Below, piece after piece: positions 1 to 5,316 of a stretch of DNA of 9,415 bases. How positions within the stretch are numbered: position 1 is the stretch's first letter; every line of letters begins with the position of its first letter. A program made the translations under genes and the position numbers. Below the pieces are notes generated by a model. The model ran no database searches, was not told where the DNA came from, and was given only the letters and a program-made list of their open reading frames with translations. Origin of the DNA: an uncultured Campylobacter sp. (lineage in GTDB: Bacteria > Campylobacterota > Campylobacteria > Campylobacterales > Campylobacteraceae); the NCBI RefSeq assembly GCF_905371695.1, contig NZ_CAJPMA010000069.1, positions 1-9,415 of the forward strand, given 5' to 3'.

Positions 1-286
1 TGTTGTGATACAGGCCGTCCGCGCGCTTTTCAAAGAGCGAAGTAACGAGCACGACGCCATTTTGTCGCGCTACCTCGCCCCAAAATTTGACGTCGTTTTC
101 CCAGCCCTCGGCAAGATCAAAAAACCTCGTCTCCTCGCTCTGGCAAAAATACTGCGTCTGGTGCAGCTCCTGAAGCACCACGAGCTCTGCCCCGCCGCCG
201 CTAGCTTCGCGCACGAGCTCGAGCGTCCTTTGCACGGTCGCGTCTTTGGTGCCGTAAAATTTTTGTTGGATTAGCGCTACTTTCAT
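1..286 (-). CDS. aguB: N-carbamoylputrescine amidase, N-terminal part (cut by window edge)
   Basis: This is a nitrilase-superfamily amidohydrolase expected to hydrolyse N-carbamoylputrescine to putrescine, CO2 and ammonia in the cytoplasm. The first 95 codons are visible, reading from ATG 286-284 off the left edge without a stop. The protein begins MKVALIQQKFYGTKDATVQR. It carries the nitrilase Glu region AELVVLQEL, where E40 should be the first member of the Glu-Lys-Cys triad, followed by the QYFCQSE stretch typical of carbamoylputrescine amidases. The Lys and Cys lie outside the window, as most of the protein would (about 290 residues in the family). TAAGGA sits 5 bases before the ATG. aguA, which makes its substrate, lies in the same cluster, and that supports the call over a generic nitrilase. 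A promoter in the preceding gap may give it independent expression. Confidence 0.9.
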   Translation of the reverse strand, partial: MKVALIQQKFYGTKDATVQRTLELVREASGGGAELVVLQELHQTQYFCQSEETRFFDLAEGWENDVKFWGEVARQNGVVLVTSLFEKRADGLYHN

Positions 287-314
287 ATTTTTCCTTACGA
301 TTTAAATTTTTAAA

Positions 315-323
315 ATTATATCA
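315..323 (-). promoter_or_regulatory. Extended -10 promoter element for aguB
   Basis: On the minus strand this reads TGATATAAT, a consensus TATAAT (320-315) preceded by an extended TG one base away. It lies about 30 bases upstream of the aguB ATG, which would leave a leader of roughly 20 bases. No clear -35 is seen, as is usual for Campylobacter sigma70 promoters. aguB may therefore be transcribed alone as well as by read-through from the genes before it. Confidence 0.6.
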
Positions 324-363
324 AAGCGGGGATAAATTAGGGCTTGAACGGCTGATCGGGCGA

Positions 364-399
364 GCAAATTTTGCCGCTTTCGCCGCTTATAAAATTTGC
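364..399. repeat. 9-base inverted repeat across the phosphatase stop codon
   Basis: GCAAATTTT (364-372) and AAAATTTGC (391-399) are perfect reverse complements separated by 18 bases. The loop holds two GCCGCTT copies 9 bases apart (373-379 and 382-388). The repeat spans the stop of the phosphatase gene (389-387). The stem is A+T-rich and no T-run follows on the minus strand, so it is a poor intrinsic terminator. It may be chance, because AAATTT is common here. Confidence 0.3.
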
Positions 400-854
400 T
401 TTAGCCTCTCAAGCAAGCCAGCACAAGAGCTAGAAACATCCTCGTAGCAGCGCTCAAAATCGCGGGTGTAGTATGGATCGGCGATTATTTTACCGCTTGA
501 GGCCTCGCTAAATTCGAGTAGGAATTTTACTTTTTCGTCAAATTTAGCCTCAGCGCCGAATTTACGCTTCAAAGTCCTTAAATTTTCATCGTCCATTATC
601 AAGATAAGGTCGCTGCTATCAAAATCTTTTTGCATTATCAAGGTCGCTTTATGAGGCGCTACGGGCACGCCGTTTTGCTTTAAAACCCGAACGGTTTCGT
701 AGTACGGCAGCTCGCCTATCTCGTCCTCGTGCGTGGCACGCGAGTCGATGCTAAGACGCTCTGCCAGACCCGCCTTTTCGCTCAAATTTTGCATAACGGA
801 CTGCGCCATAGTCGAGCGGCAGATATTTCCGTGGCAAACGAATAAAATTTTCAT
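387..854 (-). CDS. Low-molecular-weight protein tyrosine phosphatase
   Basis: This is a cytoplasmic phosphatase of 155 residues, the usual family length. The P-loop is at the extreme N-terminus: C7-H-G-N-I-C-R13-S14, the CX5RS signature, with Cys7 as nucleophile and Arg13 binding phosphate. The general acid is D126 in the late DPYY motif. The start chosen is ATG 854-852, because AAAGGA lies 6 bases upstream and the P-loop then sits at its usual distance from the N-terminus. An in-frame ATG further upstream (902) would add 16 residues, overlap the exporter gene and have no family support. It begins 14 bases after the exporter stop, so it is probably co-transcribed with aguA and the exporter. 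Relatives act on phosphotyrosine, on polysaccharide tyrosine kinases or on phosphoarginine; its target here is unknown. From memory, the C. jejuni homologue (Cj1258) lies outside the agu cluster, so its position here looks like an insertion. Confidence 0.92.
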   Translation of the reverse strand: MKILFVCHGNICRSTMAQSVMQNLSEKAGLAERLSIDSRATHEDEIGELPYYETVRVLKQNGVPVAPHKATLIMQKDFDSSDLILIMDDENLRTLKRKFGAEAKFDEKVKFLLEFSEASSGKIIADPYYTRDFERCYEDVSSSCAGLLERLKQIL

Positions 855-868
855 ATTTTTCCTTTGAT

Positions 869-1789
869 TTAGCATTCGCACGAGCCGTTTTGGTCGTCGC
901 ACGGATCAAGATGCGTAGTGATTTGCCACTCAAACTCGCCGTATTTAGCCCTGATAGCGGCCTCTATCTCGTCTGAAATTTTGTGCGCGTCGTAAAGCGA
1001 AATTTCGCGGTTAAAGACTAGATGAACCGCGACGTAGTAGATGTTTCCGCTCTTTCTGGTAGCCAGTCCGTGATAGCTTGCTATCTGAGGGCGCGAGCGG
1101 ATTATCTCCTCGATTTGCGCCGTCATCTCGGGATCTAGCGCTCGGTCAAGCAACACGCCTACGCTTTCTTTCATCAAATTTATCGCGCTAACGGCGATGT
1201 AGCCGCTGATTACTATACCAAAAACGGCGTCTATCGCGGCAAATCCCGTAAATTCGACCAAGATAAGCGAGGCGATAACGGCTAGGTTGCTAAAAAGGTC
1301 GCTTTTATAGTGCAGCGCGTCGGCTCTAACGATCAAATTTCTCGTGCGGCGAGCGACGCGAGAGAGGTAGGCGACCAGTAGCCCCGTAACCGCGACCGAT
1401 AGCGCCATCGCATAGAGCGAAAAAGCCGTATCTACGGGCGCTTGCTCCGTTTGCAGCTTACGCACGCTCTCGTAAAATATAAACGCGCCGGCACCCACGA
1501 TCAAAACGCCCTCAAACATCGCTGCAAGCGCTTCTAGCTTGGCGTAGCCGAAGTTAAATTTAGCATCAGGCGCAGCTTGGGATTTACGAATGGCGAAGAA
1601 ATTTAGCACGGAAACTAGCAGGTCAAGCATCGAATCGATCGCCGAACTAAGCACCGCCACCGAACCGCCGATCAAACCAGCGGCAAATTTAACCACGGCT
1701 AGCGCAAACGCCGTCGCGCCCGCGACTATTACGGCTCTGCGGCCTAAAATTTCATTTTGCCTTTTTATACCGACATCGTTTAGTTGCAT
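869..1789 (-). CDS. CDF-family divalent metal cation efflux protein (FieF-like)
   Basis: This is an inner-membrane cation diffusion facilitator of 306 residues, likely a homodimeric proton-coupled exporter of Zn, Fe, Mn or Cd. Hydrophobic segments cover about residues 18-205 and a cytoplasmic domain follows. Compared by eye with E. coli FieF/YiiP, the transport site is complete: D52 and D56 in AIDSMLD, H160 and D164 in HYKSD. The cytoplasmic dimer metal site is also retained: H240, H256, H269, H293 and D295. The loop site near residues 75-82 has lost its histidines (FGYAK where FieF has FGHGK). The protein ends in a cysteine-containing tail, CDDQNGSCEC. Its ATG directly follows the aguA TAA with no gap and no clear Shine-Dalgarno, suggesting translation coupled to aguA. 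A cation efflux gene also sits between the agu genes in C. jejuni (Cj0948c, from memory). Metal specificity cannot be read from the sequence. Confidence 0.9.
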   Translation of the reverse strand: MQLNDVGIKRQNEILGRRAVIVAGATAFALAVVKFAAGLIGGSVAVLSSAIDSMLDLLVSVLNFFAIRKSQAAPDAKFNFGYAKLEALAAMFEGVLIVGAGAFIFYESVRKLQTEQAPVDTAFSLYAMALSVAVTGLLVAYLSRVARRTRNLIVRADALHYKSDLFSNLAVIASLILVEFTGFAAIDAVFGIVISGYIAVSAINLMKESVGVLLDRALDPEMTAQIEEIIRSRPQIASYHGLATRKSGNIYYVAVHLVFNREISLYDAHKISDEIEAAIRAKYGEFEWQITTHLDPCDDQNGSCEC

Positions 1790-2779
1790 TTAGATTTCGC
1801 TTTCGCTTCTTGCGCCTAAAAATCTATTCTGTGAGGAGCAGTGTAGCGAGCCGTTTTGACGTACGAAAACGAGCGAATCCACGCCGATTATCTTATGATT
1901 AGGCAGCTGCTGTGCTAGCCTCTTGAGCGCGATTTTATCGTTGTCATCATTGTACGTCGGAGCGATAACGGCGCCGTTTATAAAGATAAAATTCGCATAC
2001 GTGCAGCCAAGCCTCTTGCCGCCGTAAAATTTAGCCTTGGGAAGCGGCAGCGGCACGAGCTTAAAGCCCGTGCTTTCAAGCTCTTTTTTCATCGCGGCAA
2101 GCTCCTCGAAATGCTCGTCGTTTGGATCGTCGCAGGAGGCGTAGGCGATGGTATCAGGAGCGATAAAACGCGCCAGCGTATCGACGTGGCTGTCGGTGTC
2201 GTCGCCCTTTATAAAGCCGTTTTTAAGCCATATCACGCGATCAAGGCCGAAAAGCTCCTTAAGCCGCGCTTCGATCTGTTCTTTGTTTAGATGAGAGTTG
2301 CGGTTGTCGTTTAGTAGGCACTTTTGCGTCGTTAGTAGCGTGCCGCGCCCGTTAAAATCGATACTGCCGCCCTCAAGCACGAGATCGATGCTTCGCAAAT
2401 CGCTTTTAAAACGCTTAGCAAGCTCCAAATTTACGGCGTTATCCTTCGAGCTTTCAAATTTGCCGCCCCAAGCGTTAAATTTGAAATCATAGCTGACGAT
2501 TTTAGCGCCGTCCTCTACGTCGATCATGCCGTAGTCGCGTATCCACGTATCATCGGTATCGATTTTTACGAACTCTACGTTATCAAATTTAGCAAATCGC
2601 TCCCGAAAAATCCTCTCCTCGGGGCAGATCAAAACGACCTTTTGAAACGGTACGATAGCGGCGACCAAACTCTCGTAGGCGTCTAAAATTTCGCCCAGAT
2701 ACGGCTTCCAGTCGGTGTTTTCGTGCGGAAGCGATAAAAATATCAGCTCTTGTTTTTCCCACTCTGCAAACGCTCTCAA
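1790..2779 (-). CDS. aguA: Agmatine deiminase (agmatine iminohydrolase)
   Basis: This cytoplasmic enzyme converts agmatine to N-carbamoylputrescine and ammonia, feeding AguB. It is a 329-residue member of the porphyromonas-type peptidylarginine deiminase/agmatine deiminase family (guanidine-modifying fold). Visible motifs in order are DDTWIRDYG (76-84), LEGGSID (135-141), the His motif DDTDSHVD with H198, NDDND (277-281), and the C-terminal nucleophile motif GSLHCSSQ with C314. Free peptidylarginine deiminase activity is the alternative, but the length and the aguB linkage favour agmatine. The start is TTG 2779-2777: AAAGGA lies 5 bases upstream, and an in-frame TAA four codons upstream rules out a longer protein. 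It is the first gene of the leftward cluster and diverges from the transporter operon. Campylobacters lacking ornithine decarboxylase are known to reach putrescine and spermidine by this arginine-agmatine route. Confidence 0.92.
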   Translation of the reverse strand: MRAFAEWEKQELIFLSLPHENTDWKPYLGEILDAYESLVAAIVPFQKVVLICPEERIFRERFAKFDNVEFVKIDTDDTWIRDYGMIDVEDGAKIVSYDFKFNAWGGKFESSKDNAVNLELAKRFKSDLRSIDLVLEGGSIDFNGRGTLLTTQKCLLNDNRNSHLNKEQIEARLKELFGLDRVIWLKNGFIKGDDTDSHVDTLARFIAPDTIAYASCDDPNDEHFEELAAMKKELESTGFKLVPLPLPKAKFYGGKRLGCTYANFIFINGAVIAPTYNDDNDKIALKRLAQQLPNHKIIGVDSLVFVRQNGSLHCSSQNRFLGARSESEI

Positions 2780-2934
2780 ATTCGTCCTTTATTTAAATAA
2801 TTTCTATCAAAATTTAGGGGTTATGATACCTTTTGCAAGCTTAAATTTTAAAATAAATCATACAAAATTAGTTTTAAATTTAGTTTGCTTTCGCTACAAT
2901 CTCGCGAAATTATCAAAAAGAAGCTAAAAAATTT
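2780..2934. promoter_or_regulatory. Divergent promoter region between aguA and the ABC transporter operon
   Basis: This is a 155-base A+T-rich gap between divergent start codons. For the rightward operon, TACAAT at 2895-2900 is a good -10, with a T-rich stretch in place of a -35; it lies 35 bases before the ATG. For leftward aguA, weaker -10 candidates on the minus strand are TATCAT (2828-2823) and TATGAT (2862-2857). A 12-base perfect palindrome, TTATTTAAATAA, occupies 2789-2800 next to the aguA ribosome binding site. An operator role for it is only a possibility. Confidence 0.5.
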
Positions 2935-3588
2935 ATGGATTTTGAGTTTATAAAAGAATTTACGCCGATGTTCGTAAAAGCGGGCATTTTCACCGTCAAG
3001 CTCTCGCTTTACGGCATCTTGCTCTCGCTTGTTATCGGCATATTTTGCACGCTGGTTAAATTTTACAAGATCAAGATCCTGATGCCCGTCGTAAACGGCT
3101 ACATCGAGGTTTCTAGAAACACGCCGCTACTTATCCAGCTTTTTTTCCTCTACTACGGGCTTAGCAAATTCGGGCTAAATTTGAGCGCCTTTACCTGCGC
3201 GGTCGCGGGACTTGCGTTTCTAGGCGGCAGCTATATGGCCGAGAGTTTTCGCCTCGGCTTTGAGGCGGTGAAAAAGACGCAGATCGAAGCCGCGCTTAGC
3301 GTCGCGCTCACGCAGGGGCAAATTTTACGCTACGTTATCTTGCCTCAGGCCTTTAGCGTTTCGATCCCCTCTATCGCGGCTAACGTCATCTTTCTCATCA
3401 AAGAAACCTCGGTCATCAGTATCATCGCCCTGCCCGACCTAGTTTACGCGACCAAGGATATCATCGGGCTTTATTACATGACCGACGAGGCGCTTTTTAT
3501 GCTCGTCGTTAGCTATTTGATTATCATTTTGCCGATATCTTTGGTCTTATTTTGGCTAGAAAAAAGGATGAGAGTTGGACGGAGTTAG
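2935..3588 (+). CDS. Polar amino acid ABC transporter permease, subunit 1
   Basis: This 217-residue inner-membrane permease belongs to the His/Glu/Gln/Arg-type family (HisM/GlnP-like). Strongly hydrophobic stretches lie at about residues 16-42, 60-80, 88-105, 140-170 and 185-208. The conserved EVSRNTPLLIQLFFLYYG block (58-75) is the typical first-half motif. The ATPase-contacting EAA loop is at 118-140 (IEAALSVALTQ ... ILPQA); the glycine usually at position 7 of that loop is alanine here. It is the first gene of the operon. Its Shine-Dalgarno is weak (AAGAAG about 11 bases upstream), and its 3' end overlaps the next gene by 14 bases. Together with the second permease it should form the heterodimeric channel. 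The substrate, probably cysteine or another polar amino acid, is inferred from the CjaA-like binding protein downstream. Confidence 0.9.
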   Translation: MDFEFIKEFTPMFVKAGIFTVKLSLYGILLSLVIGIFCTLVKFYKIKILMPVVNGYIEVSRNTPLLIQLFFLYYGLSKFGLNLSAFTCAVAGLAFLGGSYMAESFRLGFEAVKKTQIEAALSVALTQGQILRYVILPQAFSVSIPSIAANVIFLIKETSVISIIALPDLVYATKDIIGLYYMTDEALFMLVVSYLIIILPISLVLFWLEKRMRVGRS

Positions 3589-4249
3589 CATTTTATTCGA
3601 CCCGCTGGTCTTAAAGCGGCTGATTTTCGAGGGGCTGTGGATGAGCGTGCAGATTTCGGCCATCTCGATCGCCGTCTCTCTTGTTTTGGGCACGTTTTTG
3701 GGCGTGGCTATGAGCTCGAAAAACAAATTTATCTTTTTCGTGCTAAAAATTTGCCTAGAAATCGTTCGCATAATGCCTCAAATCGTCTGGCTATTTTTGT
3801 TTTACTATGGCGCAAGCAAGGCATTTGGGCTAGATATTTCCAAATTTAACGCCTCACTCATCGTATTTAGCTTGTGGGGCGTATTTGAGATGATGGATAT
3901 CGTGCGCGGTGCGATCGTATCGATACCGCGACATCAGTTTGAGAGCGCGGCGGCTCTGGCGCTTAGCAAGACTCAAATTTATCTTTACGTCGTGATCCCG
4001 CTAGCAACGCGCCGTCTAGTGCCTGCCGGCGTAAATTTGCTAAGCCGTATCATCAAAACCACCCCGATCGTCGCTCTCATCGGCGTGCCAGACCTGCTAA
4101 AAGTAGGCCAGCAAACGATCGAGACGGCGAGCCTAACCGCTAACCCGACCGTGCCGTTTTGGATATACGGCTTTATATTTTTATTATATTTTCTCGTCTG
4201 CTATCCTATCTCAAAACTATCCAAGATACTTGAAAACAGATGGGCATAA
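3575..4249 (+). CDS. Polar amino acid ABC transporter permease, subunit 2
   Basis: This 224-residue permease of the same family is the partner of the preceding gene. It has the conserved EIVRIMPQIVWLFLFYYG block (62-79), an EAA loop at 123-144 (ESAAALALS ... VIPLA) and a late hydrophobic segment at about 194-212. As in its partner, the usual EAA-loop glycine is alanine. The start chosen is TTG 3575-3577, which has AAGGA (3564-3568) 6 bases upstream and gives the N-terminus MDGVSILFDP. It overlaps the end of the first permease by 14 bases, which points to coupled translation. The next in-frame ATG (residue 23) would remove part of the first membrane segment. The stop lies inside the region that supplies the ribosome binding site of the ATPase gene. 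Confidence 0.88.
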   Translation: MDGVSILFDPLVLKRLIFEGLWMSVQISAISIAVSLVLGTFLGVAMSSKNKFIFFVLKICLEIVRIMPQIVWLFLFYYGASKAFGLDISKFNASLIVFSLWGVFEMMDIVRGAIVSIPRHQFESAAALALSKTQIYLYVVIPLATRRLVPAGVNLLSRIIKTTPIVALIGVPDLLKVGQQTIETASLTANPTVPFWIYGFIFLLYFLVCYPISKLSKILENRWA

Positions 4250-4257
4250 GGAATCAA

Positions 4258-4992
4258 ATGAGCGAAATTTTAAAACTCTCAAATTTAAGCAAATCTTACG
4301 GCGACTTGCAGGTGTTAAAAGGCATCGACCTTAGCGTCAAAAACGGCGAAGTAGTCGTGATCCTAGGGCCTTCAGGATGCGGCAAAAGCACGACTCTGCG
4401 CTGTATAAACGGTCTTGAGCCCTTTGACGGCGGGCAGATAGAGATAGCCGGCGAAAAGATCGATAAAGACTACAAAGACTGGATAAAAATCCGCCAAAAA
4501 GTGGGCATGGTTTTTCAAAACTACGAGCTGTTTGACCATATGAACGTCATCGAAAACATCGTACTAGGCCCGGTAAAAGCGCAAAAAAGAAACCGCGAAG
4601 AGGTCGAAAAAGAGGCTGAAGCGTGGCTGGAAAAAGTAGGTCTAAAACACAAAAAATACGCCTATCCAAAGGAGCTTAGCGGCGGGCAAAAGCAGCGTAT
4701 CGCCATCGTGCGCGCGCTTTGCATGAGGCCTGAGATTATTCTATTTGACGAGATAACAGCCTCGCTGGATCCCGAGATCGTGCGCGAGGTGCTAGACGTC
4801 GTCATAAATCTCGCAAAAGATGGCATGACGATGCTGATCGTAACGCACGAGATGGGCTTTGCCCGCTCGGTGGCAAATCGCATCGTCTTTATGGATGAGG
4901 GCAAAATCGTCGAAGAGAGCGAGCCCGAGGCATTTTTCACGCATCCAAAAAGCGAACGCGCGAAGAAGTTTTTAAATTTATTTTCGTTTTAG
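4258..4992 (+). CDS. Polar amino acid ABC transporter ATP-binding protein
   Basis: This 244-residue cytoplasmic ATPase energises the two permeases. All nucleotide-binding motifs are intact: Walker A GPSGCGKST (37-45), Q-loop Q87, signature LSGGQ (140-144), Walker B IILFDE (160-165, catalytic E165), D-loop SLDPE, and switch H197 in THEMG. The DEITASLDP stretch replaces the common DEPTSALDP, a variation seen in functional members. The start chosen is ATG 4258, because TAAGGA lies 5 bases upstream and the protein then begins MSEILKLSNL. ATG 4240 in the same frame would add six residues, overlap the permease and have a poorer ribosome binding site. The gene is 8 bases past the permease stop. A probable terminator begins about 20 bases after its own stop, so the permease-permease-ATPase unit can end there. 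Confidence 0.93.
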   Translation: MSEILKLSNLSKSYGDLQVLKGIDLSVKNGEVVVILGPSGCGKSTTLRCINGLEPFDGGQIEIAGEKIDKDYKDWIKIRQKVGMVFQNYELFDHMNVIENIVLGPVKAQKRNREEVEKEAEAWLEKVGLKHKKYAYPKELSGGQKQRIAIVRALCMRPEIILFDEITASLDPEIVREVLDVVINLAKDGMTMLIVTHEMGFARSVANRIVFMDEGKIVEESEPEAFFTHPKSERAKKFLNLFSF

Positions 4993-5014
4993 GGGTTTTA
5001 AATTTGACGTTTTT

Positions 5015-5052
5015 AGGCTAAATTTGAGAGTTTTTTATCAAATTTAGCTTTT
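5015..5052 (+). terminator. Probable intrinsic terminator after the ATPase gene
   Basis: GCTAAATTTGA (5017-5027) pairs perfectly with TCAAATTTAGC (5038-5048) around a 10-base loop. One G-T and one A-T pair extend the stem to 13. TTTT follows directly. The stem is A+T-rich, so termination may be partial and let some transcripts run on into cjaA. Confidence 0.6.
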
Positions 5053-5084
5053 AAAGCCTTGCATATTTATCATTTAAACAACTC

Positions 5085-5174
5085 AAATTTACTCAAAATA
5101 ACCCGCGCAAATTTAATCCTCTAGCCGTTTCTTAAATCTAAAATTAAATTTACAAATTTATTTTGAGTAAATTT
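5085..5174. repeat. Perfect 17-base inverted repeat upstream of cjaA
   Basis: AAATTTACTCAAAATAA (5085-5101) is the exact reverse complement of 5158-5174, with a 56-base spacer. The left arm belongs to a short tandem pair: ACTCAAA occurs at 5081-5087 and again at 5091-5097, one helical turn apart. No coding frame or terminator explains it. It could be paired binding sites, a long hairpin, or the remains of a small mobile repeat. Confidence 0.75.
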
Positions 5175-5255
5175 TACACTCCATTTTAAATTTAGCGTTA
5201 CGTTTTTAAACAAAATTTGATTTTTCTCTGGGCTTGGCGTCTGAAAAACTACAAA

Positions 5256-5288
5256 TTTAGTCGCATTTTAGTCAAGCTTTTGTATATT
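5256..5288 (+). promoter_or_regulatory. Candidate cjaA promoter
   Basis: TATATT (5283-5288) follows TTTTG and lies 28 bases before the cjaA ATG, a plausible -10. Two TTTAGTC copies (5256-5262 and 5267-5273), 11 bases apart, occupy the -35 region. They may be a regulator site or the periodic T-tracts of Campylobacter sigma70 promoters. A separate promoter fits the need for more binding protein than permease. Confidence 0.5.
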
Positions 5289-5316
5289 TTGCGCACTTTA
5301 TTTTAAAGGAGAAAGA

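Larger units (their letters stand above)
4993..5316. other. 324-base non-coding gap rich in AAATTT with a long inverted repeat
   Basis: No protein-coding frame is credible here. The gap holds a probable terminator (5015-5052), a perfect 17-base inverted repeat (5085-5101 and 5158-5174) and the cjaA promoter (about 5256-5288). It has eleven AAATTT hexamers, starting at 5000, 5020, 5040, 5085, 5109, 5146, 5154, 5169, 5188, 5213 and 5253; the first three are spaced exactly 20 bases apart. Well under one would be expected by chance at about 70% A+T. A small RNA cannot be excluded by eye. Confidence 0.8.

Noticed and set aside
5..274. Plus-strand open frame of 89 codons at the left edge
   Set aside because: It lies opposite aguB, whose minus-strand frame gives a clear nitrilase-family protein with its own ribosome binding site. 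The plus-strand product resembles nothing.
855..902. Upstream ATG adding 16 residues to the phosphatase
   Set aside because: It would overlap the exporter gene and push the P-loop away from the N-terminus. ATG 854 has AAAGGA 6 bases upstream.
751..933. Minus-strand open frame overlapping the exporter and phosphatase junction
   Set aside because: It is an alternative frame across two well-supported genes, with no ribosome binding site and no recognisable domain.
2715..2927. Plus-strand 70-codon frame across the aguA start and the divergent promoter
   Set aside because: It overlaps the start of aguA on the other strand and the promoter region, and its low-complexity protein has no family resemblance.
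5085..5174. Insertion sequence or CRISPR interpretation of the inverted repeat
   Set aside because: The element is only 90 bases with one pair of arms, no transposase, no target duplication that I can see and no repeat-spacer periodicity.
4993..5316. Riboswitch in the long cjaA upstream region
   Set aside because: I could not match it to a known riboswitch core. The structure seen is A+T-rich inverted repeats, and the candidate promoter lies downstream of most of it.
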